A stretch of 64,000 nucleotides of DNA, taken from the NCBI GenBank assembly GCA_021769965.1, contig JAETRU010000011.1:1-64000 (forward strand), given 5' to 3'. Numbering within the stretch: position 1 is the first letter of the stretch; each line of letters begins with the position of its first letter. This DNA comes from Eubacterium sp. GTDB taxonomy: Bacteria; Bacillota; Clostridia; Peptostreptococcales; Anaerovoracaceae. A program made the translations under genes and the position numbers. Positions 8,391-17,101 of the stretch are shown in pieces. Below the pieces are notes generated by a model. It made no database searches. It had not been told where the DNA came from and saw only the letters and a program-made list of their open reading frames with translations.

Positions 8391-9278
8391 TCACCGGCTC
8401 TTTGACCATTTTCGCACCCAGTCAAAAGCCGTATCCTGAAAGGATCTGACAGTCTGAGAGACCGGCCCTGCCGCTCTCACCGCGAAAGCGATCTTTCTGG
8501 ATGCCGCCGGCGCGAGAGGTTTTGCCAGAACGTGAAAGTCCAGATGTTCCAGCAAAAGTTCTGGAAAGATGGCAAAACCATATCCGCTGCTGATCATAGA
8601 CAGCATAGTAAAATCATTATCTACCCAGTGAGCCACATCCGGCTTCTTATCATACATGGAAAAAATAGCGTCAGCCTCCGATTCAGAGCTGACCAGAGAC
8701 TGAATATACGGATACTGATCCAGAGCGCTGACCGGGAAACACGGCTCACCTGCCAGCGGATGTCCTGTCCCGAGCACGGCCACCACCGGATCGCTGTACA
8801 ACTCGGTCACCTTCAGCTTCTTGCTGGTCGGTAGAATCACAAATCCGCAGTCCGCTTCCCCTGCGCAGATCATATCTTCCAGGCGGTCGTAATCATCACA
8901 GCATTTCATTTCTACCTCTATTCCGGGATGCTTCTGTCTGTATTCCTTCACCATTTCAGGCAGCCAGTTGATATGCACGCTGCTGAATGTGCCGATCCGC
9001 AGAATGCCTGCATCCAGGTTTTTTATCTCATGCACTTTATTCGTCAGTAAACTCTCGCAGGTACAGACGCTGCGGATATACGGCAGCAGCAGCTCTCCTT
9101 CCGGTGTGAGGACCGTTCCTCCGTAATTACGCACAAATAACTGCATATCCCATTCTTCTTCCATAGAACTGATCAGATAACTGATACCTGGCTGCGTATA
9201 CCCAAGAATCTCCGCCGCTTTCTTCACGCTTCCCGTCTCTGCGATGCTCAAAAATGCTGTGTATTTGGGATTATTCAT
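8391..9278 (-). CDS. LysR family transcriptional regulator
   Basis: The 295-residue protein has an N-terminal winged helix-turn-helix (residues 1-60, SVKKAAEILGYTQPGISYLISSME) followed by a periplasmic-binding-like effector domain (about 90-290). LysR regulators usually activate a divergent gene on binding a small co-inducer. Here the divergent DNA holds no protein gene, only the candidate small RNA at 9423-9538, so the target may be that RNA, the regulator itself, or a distant gene. Confidence 0.9.
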   Translation of the reverse strand: MNNPKYTAFLSIAETGSVKKAAEILGYTQPGISYLISSMEEEWDMQLFVRNYGGTVLTPEGELLLPYIRSVCTCESLLTNKVHEIKNLDAGILRIGTFSSVHINWLPEMVKEYRQKHPGIEVEMKCCDDYDRLEDMICAGEADCGFVILPTSKKLKVTELYSDPVVAVLGTGHPLAGEPCFPVSALDQYPYIQSLVSSESEADAIFSMYDKKPDVAHWVDNDFTMLSMISSGYGFAIFPELLLEHLDFHVLAKPLAPAASRKIAFAVRAAGPVSQTVRSFQDTAFDWVRKWSKSR

Positions 9279-9387
9279 CTGCTCCTCCGCAAGTTGTTCT
9301 GCTTCATTTTTACCTCCCTTTCCCGCTTCCGCAGCGGGATCAGAAGGGGTATAAGGATTTCTTTAAATCTTTTAAAGAAATCCTCGT

Positions 9388-9416
9388 TTTACATTCATGC
9401 TTTTTTCCATTATACT
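9388..9416 (+). promoter_or_regulatory. Promoter of the candidate small RNA
   Basis: TTTACA (9388-9393), a 17-base spacer and TATACT (9411-9416) give a near-consensus housekeeping promoter on the plus strand. Transcription would begin near 9423, just before four consecutive hairpins. Confidence 0.7.
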
Positions 9417-9422
9417 ATTGTT

Positions 9423-9538
9423 ACAGGTAAAAAGCAAGGTCAGCCCTGCTTTTGCCTCCTAAGTATTTGCCACCCATATAGGTGGAGTTTACCCATAAAC
9501 GAGGCCAATTGATAGGGAAAAACTGGCCCCGTTTTTTA
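9423..9538 (+). ncRNA. Candidate small regulatory RNA, about 115 nt
   Basis: The stretch between LysR (ends 9278) and purC holds no credible protein gene. Downstream of a near-consensus promoter four hairpins follow: AAAAGCA/TGCTTTT (9430-9453), CCACC/GGTGG with a 6-base loop (9470-9485), GTTTA/TAAAC with a CCCA loop (9487-9500), and ACGaGGCCA/TGGCCcCGT (9498-9532) followed by TTTTTT. Between hairpins 1 and 2 the sequence CCTCCT (9455-9460) is unpaired and complementary to Shine-Dalgarno sequences, as in C-rich trans-acting sRNAs of Firmicutes. I cannot say whether it matches a named Rfam family. The palindromic second hairpin also recalls insertion-sequence end structures, an alternative reading. 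Confidence 0.55.
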
Positions 9539-9552
9539 TTTATTTTCCCGTT

Positions 9553-9593
9553 AAAAAGGCCCCTCTCCGTCTTTTGACAGAAAGAAGCCTTTG
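9553..9593 (-). terminator. Terminator after purC
   Basis: On the minus strand AAAGGC pairs with GCCTTT around an inner CTGTC/GACGG stem with an AAAA loop, followed by TTTTT. It lies 36 bases after the purC stop. Confidence 0.7.
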
Positions 9594-9628
9594 TGATGTC
9601 TGTATATCGTATAATGGAAAGCCTCCGC

Positions 9629-10318
9629 TTATTTCGTATGGCTCAGGATGATGTCAGTCAGATCAACAGGATCTACGATCTTGCCGTCCTTATACACTCT
9701 CATGTTGCCGCTGGCGATCTCGTCGATAAGGATGACCTGCCCGTCATGATAGCCGAACTCGAATTTGATATCCCACAGCTCCAGACCCATGGATGCCAGA
9801 TCATCTGCCACGATCTTCGTGATCTTCAGCGTCTGTTCTTTCATCTGCTCGAACATGTCACGGCTCATAACGCCCAGAACCTCCAGACCCTCGCTGGTCA
9901 CCAGCGGGTCGCCCTTCGCGTCATCCTTGAAGGTCGTCTCCACATAACCGTTTTCAAATACAGCTCCGTCTTCGATATAGCTGCCGTATCTGCGGATAAA
10001 GCTGCCGGTCGCGCGGAGTCTGCAGATGACTTCCAGTCCCTGTCCAAACGGTGTCGCGCGCAGAACTTCCATGGTGGCGTTATCTACATCAGCGCTGACA
10101 TAATGAGTCTTGATACCGGCCGCGTTGATCAGCTCAAAGTAGCGGATAGATGTACGCAGGTTAGCTCTGCCGATGCCTTCGATGGTAAGTCCCACGGAAT
10201 TTTCACCCGGATCGAACACGCCGTCTTTTCCGGTGCAGTCATCTTTGAACTTCAGCAGCACATTGCCGTTGTCCAGCGCAAAAACATCTTTTGTTTTACC
10301 CTGATAAATCTTTTCCAT
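9629..10318 (-). CDS. purC: Phosphoribosylaminoimidazole-succinocarboxamide synthase (SAICAR synthetase)
   Basis: PurC joins CAIR and aspartate with ATP to make SAICAR in purine synthesis. The 229-residue protein begins [13 protein letters not shown] and contains [18 protein letters not shown] and the [10 protein letters not shown]...[11 protein letters not shown] segment typical of the C-terminal half. I chose 10318 because AAAGGAG lies just upstream; a start at 10345 would add nine residues overlapping that site. It stands alone, without the usual pur cluster. TACAAT upstream (near 10357) may be its -10 element. Confidence 0.95.
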   Translation of the reverse strand: MEKIYQGKTKDVFALDNGNVLLKFKDDCTGKDGVFDPGENSVGLTIEGIGRANLRTSIRYFELINAAGIKTHYVSADVDNATMEVLRATPFGQGLEVICRLRATGSFIRRYGSYIEDGAVFENGYVETTFKDDAKGDPLVTSEGLEVLGVMSRDMFEQMKEQTLKITKIVADDLASMGLELWDIKFEFGYHDGQVILIDEIASGNMRVYKDGKIVDPVDLTDIILSHTK

Positions 10319-10453
10319 ATGTTTTTCTCCTTTAATTGCGTTCATTAGGTGCTATCATTGTACCATAATCACGAAAAGATTAAAAGCCGGAAAATCATCC
10401 GCCGGGCAAATTTGTTTTTTGAGGCTTATTTTGAGTCTTCAGCTATCCGTGCG

Positions 10454-10843
10454 CTACTTCGTGCCCTTTGCCTCTGCCTTTGCCTGAAACTTTTCATTTT
10501 TCACGATGAAACGCTCATGGGTGCCTTCACCGATGAGGCCGGCTTCATCGTAAGCCGCTACCTTAAATACCAGCTTGCGTCCGTCAACTTCGATGAGTTC
10601 GCTCTCACAATAGACCTTCATGCCCAACGGCGTTGCCGACAAATGAGCTACATCCAGATGGGTCCCCACGGTGCCCTCGTCTTCACCCAGCTGGTCCGCC
10701 ACGCTCTTCCACGCGGTACATTCCATCAAAGCGATCATGGCCGGGGTCGCAAATACGTCCAGCAGTCCGCTGCCAAGCGCCTTGGCTGTGTTATCTTTTG
10801 TTACGACCACTTCCTGTCTTCCCTTGATACCTGCTTCTAACAT
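10454..10843 (-). CDS. Hotdog-fold thioesterase (FlK-like)
   Basis: The 129-residue protein resembles fluoroacetyl-CoA thioesterase-type (FlK) hotdog proteins: TKDNTAKALGSG near residues 15-26, a conserved MECTAW helix, and TVGTHLDVAHLSATPLG followed by EGTHERFIV. In this family the Thr, Glu and His of such segments form the active site, and most members are housekeeping acyl-CoA thioesterases of unknown substrate, not fluoroacetate enzymes. It is a single gene upstream of purC in the same direction, separated by about 135 bases. The C-terminus is Lys/Ala-rich. Confidence 0.85.
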   Translation of the reverse strand: MLEAGIKGRQEVVVTKDNTAKALGSGLLDVFATPAMIALMECTAWKSVADQLGEDEGTVGTHLDVAHLSATPLGMKVYCESELIEVDGRKLVFKVAAYDEAGLIGEGTHERFIVKNEKFQAKAEAKGTK

Positions 10844-11003
10844 GTTCCTACCTCCGTTTATTTAAACTTTATGATAAGTATAACTTAGACGCCGGAGGAT
10901 TTCAATGAAAACACATGCAAATCATCAAAATTTCCTGTTGTAATTTGTCGTAGCAGAAGCTAATATATAGGTAGTAGTTTATACTTAAGGAGGAAATGTT
11001 CCA

Positions 11004-11393
11004 ATGAAAAAGTTTTTATCTGAATTCAAAGAGTTCATCGCGCGGGGCGATGTCATGAGCATGGCCATCGGTATCATCATCGGCGGCGCATTCACCGCCA
11101 TCGTCAACTCTCTGGTCGGCGACATCATCTCACCTTTGCTGGGCATCATTATCGGAGGACTGAACTTCACCGATATCGCTGTCACCGTGGGTGACTCCCA
11201 TATCATGATCGGAAACTTTATCCAGGCCGTCATCACCTTCCTGCTGACCGCTTTCGTCATCTTCTCTCTCATGAAAATATTCAATACTTTTATGAAGAAA
11301 AAAGCGGCTGAAGAACCGGAACCGGAGCCGGAACCAGAGATCCCCGCAGATATTGCCCTGCTCACAGAGATCCGTGATCTTCTGAAGCGTTAA
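11004..11393 (+). CDS. mscL: Large-conductance mechanosensitive channel
   Basis: MscL opens under membrane tension to release solutes during hypo-osmotic shock. The 129-residue protein has the family N-terminus (FKEFIARGDVMSMAIGIIIGGAF), two membrane helices (about residues 15-45 and 65-93), and a charged C-terminal helix with an unusual Glu-Pro run (EEPEPEPEPE) before the final cytoplasmic helix. AAGGAGG precedes the ATG. It is monocistronic, ending at the terminator 11411-11440. Confidence 0.96.
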   Translation: MKKFLSEFKEFIARGDVMSMAIGIIIGGAFTAIVNSLVGDIISPLLGIIIGGLNFTDIAVTVGDSHIMIGNFIQAVITFLLTAFVIFSLMKIFNTFMKKKAAEEPEPEPEPEIPADIALLTEIRDLLKR

Positions 11394-11410
11394 AATTCAA
11401 AAAATATGTA

Positions 11411-11440
11411 AAAGGCTGCTCTTGCGAAGCAGTCTTTTTT
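11411..11440 (+). terminator. Terminator after mscL
   Basis: AGGCTGCT pairs with AGCAGTCT around a CTTGCGA loop, followed by TTTTTT. It overlaps the -35 element of the next promoter. Confidence 0.88.
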
Positions 11441-11450
11441 GCTGTATAAT
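11422..11450 (+). promoter_or_regulatory. Promoter of the yeiH-like gene
   Basis: TTGCGA (11422-11427), a 17-base spacer and TATAAT (11445-11450). The -35 sits in the loop of the mscL terminator, so terminator and promoter are interlocked. Confidence 0.7.
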
Positions 11451-11487
11451 GTGTTGGTCATGAAATATTTCAGGAGGTATCCTATTT

Positions 11488-12522
11488 ATGGAATTTATTA
11501 ATAAGAACGGGAAAGGGATTCTGCTCTGTTTATGCATTGCCGTCCCATCCTGGTTTCTCGGCAAAGCATTTCCGATCATCGGCGGTGCGGTCATCGCTAT
11601 CCTGGCCGGTATGATCGTAACCGTCTTTTTCAAAGAAAAGGGAAATTTTGAACCCGGCATTAAGTTCACGTCAAAGAAGATCCTGCAGTGGGCGGTCATT
11701 CTTCTGGGATTTGGACTCAATCTGAACGTCATCGTAGAGACCGGCAAACAGTCTCTTCCTATCATCGTCTGCACCATCACCACTTCGCTGGTCATCGCGT
11801 TTGTACTCCACAAGGTCATGAACATTCCTGCCAACATCTCTACGTTGGTAGGCGTCGGCTCTTCTATCTGCGGCGGTTCTGCGATCGCGGCCACAGCTCC
11901 GGTCATTGACGCGGATGATGAAGAAGTAGCGCAGGCCATCTCCATTATTTTCTTCTTCAACGTAGTTGCCGCTATCATTTTCCCTGCCTTTGGCAACGCT
12001 ATCGGTTTTGATACGACCTCCGGAGAAGCTTTTGGCATCTTCGCAGGTACGGCAGTCAATGATACATCCTCTGTTACAGCCTGTGCATCCACCTGGGACA
12101 GCATGTTTGATCTGGGCAGCGCGACCCTTGACAAAGCCGTTACGGTCAAGCTTACCAGAACACTGGCCATCATCCCTATTACGCTGGTACTGGCGTTCTG
12201 GCGCACAAAGAAGCAGAACAATGCAGAAGAAGGCAAAAAGGTCAGCATGAAAGCCATCTTTCCGTTCTTCATTCTGTATTTTATCGCTGCGTCGATCATC
12301 ACTACCGTAGCTGTGTCCATGGGTGTTTCGGCAGATGTCTTCTCCCCGGTCAAAGAGCTTTCCAAGTTCTTCATCGTGCTGGCTATGGCCGCCATCGGCC
12401 TGAATACAGACATCGTCAAGCTGATCAAAACGGGCGGGAAACCACTGATCATGGGTCTCTGCTGCTGGGCCGGCATCACCGGCGTCAGTCTGCTTCTGCA
12501 GCACCTGCAGGGATTGTGGTAA
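11488..12522 (+). CDS. YeiH family putative sulfate/anion exporter
   Basis: The 344-residue membrane protein has about ten hydrophobic segments and belongs to the YeiH/UPF0324 family, annotated as putative sulfate exporters, though the substrate is not well established. Family features include the re-entrant glycine-rich segment VGVGSSICGGSAIAATAP near residues 120-137 and AGTAVNDTSSVTA near 190. AGGAGG precedes the ATG. Related genes are often next to LysR (CysB-like) regulators; none is adjacent here. The gene has its own promoter and terminator. Confidence 0.9.
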   Translation: MEFINKNGKGILLCLCIAVPSWFLGKAFPIIGGAVIAILAGMIVTVFFKEKGNFEPGIKFTSKKILQWAVILLGFGLNLNVIVETGKQSLPIIVCTITTSLVIAFVLHKVMNIPANISTLVGVGSSICGGSAIAATAPVIDADDEEVAQAISIIFFFNVVAAIIFPAFGNAIGFDTTSGEAFGIFAGTAVNDTSSVTACASTWDSMFDLGSATLDKAVTVKLTRTLAIIPITLVLAFWRTKKQNNAEEGKKVSMKAIFPFFILYFIAASIITTVAVSMGVSADVFSPVKELSKFFIVLAMAAIGLNTDIVKLIKTGGKPLIMGLCCWAGITGVSLLLQHLQGLW

Positions 12523-12541
12523 AAACAGTTAAAATAACAGA

Positions 12542-12596
12542 AGAACTGCGTCGCTGGTCGATGGTCCAAACCATCCGGCGCGCAGTTCTTTTTTTC
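12542..12596 (+). terminator. Terminator after the yeiH-like gene
   Basis: AGAACTGCG pairs with CGCAGTTCT across a GC-rich loop that folds further (GATGGTccaaACCATC), followed by TTTTTTT. Confidence 0.85.
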
Positions 12597-12621
12597 AACC
12601 ATTTTTCTTTTTTCTGCAGAC

Positions 12622-13332
12622 TTACATCAATTCCGCCTCTGGATGCTCACGGTCCAGAATTTTGATCTCACACTGGGCGCCCAGACGGCTTTCAACTTCC
12701 CGCTTCAGATCTTCCAGAACCTGCAGCAGTTCTTCGTAACGGTCAGGATCCACCAGCTCGCAGCAGAGCATGGCGTTCTTCGTATCCTCTGTCAGCATGG
12801 TGCGCTTTGACTCCCTCCACGTCCAGCATCTGCAGACGGCTCCTCCGTTATCTTTGTAGACCAGTTCTCCCGGAAACGGCGGCTCGTTCTCATCACTTCC
12901 GATAACACAGAACGGTTCGCTGCCGTCCGCTTTGGTCAGCAGCAGATCTCCCTCCATACAGTCAATGTCTTCGCCGCCGCATGGCATAGCGTAAGACAGA
13001 GACACGCTGTTATAGATGTCCACGATCGGATTGATGGTCCCCAGATGATTTTCCTTGGATATCCGCTTCATCAGCGCTTCGATCGAACATCTGGCACCTT
13101 TCTTGGTCTTAAACTTCATGTATGCCTCACGCCAGACTTTGATGACCCGGTTGTCCGTAAAATTAGGCTCGGTCAGAAAAGTCAGCCCTTTCTGCTCACC
13201 TTCGCGGATTATCTGTTCATACTCATCCTCATTATTCTGATATACGTTATTCATGCCTCTGCATACCACGATGCCGATCCTGCAATCCGGAAACATTTCC
13301 CAGAAATCGTCTTTACAAATCAGTTTCTTCAT
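12622..13332 (-). CDS. B3/B4 domain protein (PheRS beta-like)
   Basis: The 236-residue protein is a free-standing B3/B4 domain, the tRNA- and amino-acid-recognising editing module of phenylalanyl-tRNA synthetase beta. Typical segments are WREAYMKFKTKKGARCSIEAL, PIVDIYNSVSLSYAMPCGGEDID and a final WRESKRTMLTEDTKNAM. Stand-alone forms are common in Firmicutes; some may trans-edit mischarged tRNAs, but this is not established. The gene is single and converges on the yeiH terminator. Confidence 0.88.
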   Translation of the reverse strand: MKKLICKDDFWEMFPDCRIGIVVCRGMNNVYQNNEDEYEQIIREGEQKGLTFLTEPNFTDNRVIKVWREAYMKFKTKKGARCSIEALMKRISKENHLGTINPIVDIYNSVSLSYAMPCGGEDIDCMEGDLLLTKADGSEPFCVIGSDENEPPFPGELVYKDNGGAVCRCWTWRESKRTMLTEDTKNAMLCCELVDPDRYEELLQVLEDLKREVESRLGAQCEIKILDREHPEAELM

Positions 13333-13481
13333 ATTATCTATTCTCAGTCCTTTCTTCCTCTACTATACCGCAAAATGCTTCCTGCCGCAACAAAAAGCTT
13401 TTGGCATGCAAAGCGAAACGAGAACGTCTCTGCACAAACTGCGGCACTACAGGACTCACAAGTATATATGCCCTGCCGGCT

Positions 13482-14573
13482 TCATACTTTAAGTTCGCTT
13501 TCAATTTCCTCTATAGACGGCAAAGAATCTCTGTATTCCGCAGGCAATAAATGAGACAGCTGATACTCCGATATGCCGATCGGCTCTTTAGAACTGTTTA
13601 CCGCATATTTAGCGAGAACATTATTTTTACTTTTACATATGATTAAGCCGATAGTTTTAGCATCAGCTTCCGTTTTCACCAAATCATCTACAATATTTAC
13701 GTATGTACCAACCTGTCCTATATCCCTCGATGAAAAGGGAGAAATTTTAACTTCAACGACAATGTAACAATGCAGGTGTAAATGATAAAACATCAAGTCG
13801 ATCTTTTCCTCTGTTCCATCAATCGGCACCTTATACTCTCTTCCAACAAAGGCAAATCCTCTTCCCAATTCCATGAGAAAGTTCGTAATATTATCCATCA
13901 GCGCATCTTTCAGTTCCTTCTCATTATAGTTTTCTTTTACTGCCACAAAATCGAAATGATATGGATCCCTGGTAAGCTGCTGCGCAAGGCAGCTTTGCGG
14001 CTCAGGCAATGTATATTCAAAATTCGATATAGCTCCGCCTTGACGCTCGTATAAATCTGTGTCGAGGAAGTTGGAAGGCACTGACCTTGACCAATTATTT
14101 AAAATCGTTTTTCTGACAAAGAAGATCGACTTTCTTTTATCTGATTTGCACTTGTCGATGATTACCCTGTGATGACCCCATGGAATCGAAAACAATTCTT
14201 TCTCAGATAAATCTCCCACAAGTTGTGGAAGATTTAAAAGTTTCGTATTACTATCCATATCTTCTACAGTATTAGAAATTATCGGACTGCTGTATTGCTC
14301 ATAAAATTTTTTCATATATCTTAGATTAGAGCTTGACAAGCCGCTGACCCCCGGCAATATTCTTCGCATATCTCTGCTCAGATTATCAAAAAAGCCGCTT
14401 CCCCAGCGGCTTTCAGCAGATTTATCTACAATATCTTTTCCAATCGACCAATAAAACTGAATCATTTCCTGATTAACAGACACTGCCGATTTGATCTGGC
14501 TTTGTTTATAGCGTTTCCCTATATCTTCAATCCATGCTCTATATTCTTCATCAAATTGAATGATTTGATCCAT
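13482..14573 (-). CDS. DUF1016 / YhcG family PDDEXK nuclease
   Basis: The 363-residue protein has the two-part DUF1016 layout: an N-terminal helical region (SVNQEMIQFYWSIGKDIV; LSSSNLRYMKKFYEQY) and a C-terminal PD-(D/E)XK nuclease fold with IDLMFYHL and VVEVK carrying the likely catalytic Asp and Glu-x-Lys. Such proteins often sit in restriction-modification or other defence islands. Here no methylase or specificity subunit is adjacent and the DNA is AT-richer than its surroundings, which suggests horizontal gain. A role in defence or repair is inference. Confidence 0.88.
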   Translation of the reverse strand: MDQIIQFDEEYRAWIEDIGKRYKQSQIKSAVSVNQEMIQFYWSIGKDIVDKSAESRWGSGFFDNLSRDMRRILPGVSGLSSSNLRYMKKFYEQYSSPIISNTVEDMDSNTKLLNLPQLVGDLSEKELFSIPWGHHRVIIDKCKSDKRKSIFFVRKTILNNWSRSVPSNFLDTDLYERQGGAISNFEYTLPEPQSCLAQQLTRDPYHFDFVAVKENYNEKELKDALMDNITNFLMELGRGFAFVGREYKVPIDGTEEKIDLMFYHLHLHCYIVVEVKISPFSSRDIGQVGTYVNIVDDLVKTEADAKTIGLIICKSKNNVLAKYAVNSSKEPIGISEYQLSHLLPAEYRDSLPSIEEIESELKV

Positions 14574-14599
14574 GAATACCTCCCTAAAAATATCCTTCC

Positions 14600-15766
14600 T
14601 TACAGCCCGGCCTGCTCCCGCAGCAGATGGATCCGCAGAGCGGCTGACAGTTCTGCATAGAATTCAGCTTCTGTCTTTTCTGTAAGTCCCGTCAGCTCTC
14701 TGACCTTGGAAAGCCTGTACCGTATAGTGTTGGGATGGCAGGCGCAGTCCTGAGCTGTGGCAGCCAGATCCCCTTTGTTATGGACAAAATTCAGACAGGT
14801 GTGCATAAACTCCTCCTTATCCAGCAGCGGAGCCAGCAGTTCTTCCGCAAACTGTCCCATAGCCTGGCTTGCTGCCAGAGGCACCAGATAACGGAACACT
14901 CCGATCTGATCATACCCCGCGTACAGTTTTCCGTCGATAACGCTGGCCGCGTAGGTATGCCATCCTTCCCGCAGACAGCGGTCCAGTTCGTCATAGGGAC
15001 GGTGGACATTGCTGCGGCAGACCCATACCTTCTCTTCTTCTATGGATAAACTGTCCATAACCTCTTTTAATATCACTTCAAACTTCTCGTCTTCCGAAAG
15101 ATCGCTGGTCAATATCATAAACAGTCCTTTCCGATACCGGCAGAGCATGCACTTGTTCTTCAGACTTTTATTAAGATAAAAGCTGCGGAGAATACGGCGG
15201 ACATCCAGCTTCTCGCCTTTCAGAGGGGGCCTGACATAAACGGCCATGGCATACTCCTTGAAAAACAGGGAAATGCTCTTACTGATCTGATTTACCTCTT
15301 CCTTGGGCAGCTGATGCTCGATCATCTTCATAATGTTCTGTTCCGCAAGAAGCATCATATCCTCCTGCTGCACCGCATCCATGATCTCATAGATAATGTT
15401 CTCAAAATAGACGTTCTGTCCAAAAGTAAAAACAGGATAACCTTTCTCATTGGCAAATCTGATGACTTCCTCCGGCAGCTCTCCGTAGATGATATTTTTG
15501 TACGCGAAGGCTGATGTGCCCATTTCGTAGAGTATTTTTACGGCCTCCATGATCCGTTCCGCGTCGTTTTTGGCAAATAGCAGACTGGAGATCACAAAGC
15601 TGTCTTTATCAAAAGGATTATCATTGTGATATTCAATATCCATCGCGAATTCATAGTCGGCAATGCCGGCTGAGCAGACCACCCGGTCCAGGCCCTTCTT
15701 TCCTGCGACCAGCTTCATGCCCTGCAGGCTCTGCAGCTGCAAAACATCCTTTACTTTCAGTGCCAT
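14600..15766 (-). CDS. PucR family transcriptional regulator
   Basis: The 388-residue protein has an N-terminal PucR (purine catabolism regulator) domain (ALKVKDVLQLQSLQGMKLVAGKKGLDR, up to about residue 125), a middle GGDEF-like regulator part, and a C-terminal helix-turn-helix of the HTH_30 class (CACHPNTIRYRLSKVRELTG, about residues 340-375). Such proteins regulate purine or amino-acid degradation in response to metabolites. It lies directly downstream of an aminotransferase gene, beyond a terminator, so that gene or one for nitrogen catabolism is a plausible target. Confidence 0.9.
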   Translation of the reverse strand: MALKVKDVLQLQSLQGMKLVAGKKGLDRVVCSAGIADYEFAMDIEYHNDNPFDKDSFVISSLLFAKNDAERIMEAVKILYEMGTSAFAYKNIIYGELPEEVIRFANEKGYPVFTFGQNVYFENIIYEIMDAVQQEDMMLLAEQNIMKMIEHQLPKEEVNQISKSISLFFKEYAMAVYVRPPLKGEKLDVRRILRSFYLNKSLKNKCMLCRYRKGLFMILTSDLSEDEKFEVILKEVMDSLSIEEEKVWVCRSNVHRPYDELDRCLREGWHTYAASVIDGKLYAGYDQIGVFRYLVPLAASQAMGQFAEELLAPLLDKEEFMHTCLNFVHNKGDLAATAQDCACHPNTIRYRLSKVRELTGLTEKTEAEFYAELSAALRIHLLREQAGL

Positions 15767-15800
15767 GTTATCCTCCTTATCTTATTATCATTTTAACCAT

Positions 15801-15838
15801 GAAAAAAGCCAGGCGCGGCAAATATCCATACCTGGCTA
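15801..15838 (-). terminator. Terminator after the aminotransferase gene
   Basis: On the minus strand AGCCAGG and CCTGGCT pair around a 17-base loop and are followed by TTTTTT. Confidence 0.85.
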
Positions 15839-15855
15839 TATTATACTACAGATTT

Positions 15856-16977
15856 CTACAGTTCTCTCAGAAATTCTGTAAATTTTTCAAGTCCTTCCCG
15901 CAGTGTTTTGGAGTCATAGGCGTATCCGATACGAACCGCGCCTTCCATCTCAAAGCATTCGCCCGGCGTAAAGAGGACGCCCTTCTCCTTGATCAGTCTG
16001 ACGCACAGATCGTAAGACGGCATATCTTTATCGTAATATACCAGCGCCGTAGTTCCGGCCACAGGCTTCAGATATCTGACCTCCGGCGTTTCCGCGACCC
16101 ATTGGTCCAGAATGGCCCGGTTTTTATTGAGGATGGCCCGGTTTCTGGCAAAGATCTTCTCTTTGTTTGCCAGGGCCAGTGACGCCAGCTTGTCGTCGAT
16201 AACGCCGCAGCTGATAGTGTCATAATCGCGGCGCTCGTGGCACAGATGCAGTACATCGGGATCCTTTGTCGCGATCCATCCCATACGCAGACCGGCCATG
16301 GAGAACACCTTGGACATGCTGCCGACAGAAATTCCTTTGTCATAAAGGTCGACGATGGACTCCATGTAGCTCTCATCCTCGGCGATGCCTCTGTATACCT
16401 CATCGCAGAGCACATAGGCGTCTACGCCGCGGGCGATCTCAATGATCTCCTGCATCTGGTCCACCGGGATCCAGGAACCGGTCGGATTATTCGGATTGTT
16501 GATGGTGATCATCTTCGTATTCTCATCCACCAGGCTTCTCAGCACGTCCAGATCCGGCAGATAGTCGTCCTCCAGCTTCAGCTGCAGGATGCGGACATCC
16601 GCTCCGATAGATTCCGGAATAGAATAGTGCTGCTGATAGGTCGGCATAACAGAGACCATATTGTCATCCGGCCCGATCAGGGTGGTAATGACCTGATTGT
16701 TGGCTCCGATAGCACCGTGAGTCGGAATGACCTGCTCCGGCTTCAGATCCTGATACAGGCTGGCTACACCGTTTAAAAACTCCGGCGATCCGAAGATATG
16801 ACTGTAAGACAGGCGCGTATCAGCCAGCTTTGTCATGTAACCGGCCACATCCTCGCCACACAGCTGAAGAAGCTCTTTGATGGTGATCGAGTCCACACAG
16901 GTCTCCCCCAGATTGTATACCGCGTCATCCTCATATTCGTTCATCCATCGTTCTACTTTAAAGGTTTTGATTTTCAT
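15856..16977 (-). CDS. PLP-dependent class I/II aminotransferase
   Basis: The 373-residue protein is a fold-type I aminotransferase of the aspartate/MalY-like group. Diagnostic segments are INNPNNPTGSWIP (phosphate/substrate loop), YVLCDEVYRG with the cofactor-ring Asp, and VGSMSKVFSMAGLRMGW with the Schiff-base lysine. The substrate cannot be read from the sequence. The start at 16977 is preferred because AGGAAAGGA precedes it; a start at 17010 lacks one. The downstream PucR regulator suggests a role in amino acid or nitrogen metabolism. Confidence 0.9.
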   Translation of the reverse strand: MKIKTFKVERWMNEYEDDAVYNLGETCVDSITIKELLQLCGEDVAGYMTKLADTRLSYSHIFGSPEFLNGVASLYQDLKPEQVIPTHGAIGANNQVITTLIGPDDNMVSVMPTYQQHYSIPESIGADVRILQLKLEDDYLPDLDVLRSLVDENTKMITINNPNNPTGSWIPVDQMQEIIEIARGVDAYVLCDEVYRGIAEDESYMESIVDLYDKGISVGSMSKVFSMAGLRMGWIATKDPDVLHLCHERRDYDTISCGVIDDKLASLALANKEKIFARNRAILNKNRAILDQWVAETPEVRYLKPVAGTTALVYYDKDMPSYDLCVRLIKEKGVLFTPGECFEMEGAVRIGYAYDSKTLREGLEKFTEFLREL

Positions 16978-17101
16978 TGTATTCTGTCCTTTCCTGTTCC
17001 TTGTTATCACCAGTATAGCAGTTTCCCGGCTCCATTGATTTGTAAAAAATAAAAAAAATCGATCTGATTTTGTTTCTTTTTAAAAAACTTCCTTTTTATT
17101 A

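Noticed and set aside
9470-9485. Palindrome CCACC-N6-GGTGG as the end of an IS200/IS605-type element
   Set aside because: No transposase remnant or matching second end was found nearby; kept only as an alternative to the small-RNA reading.
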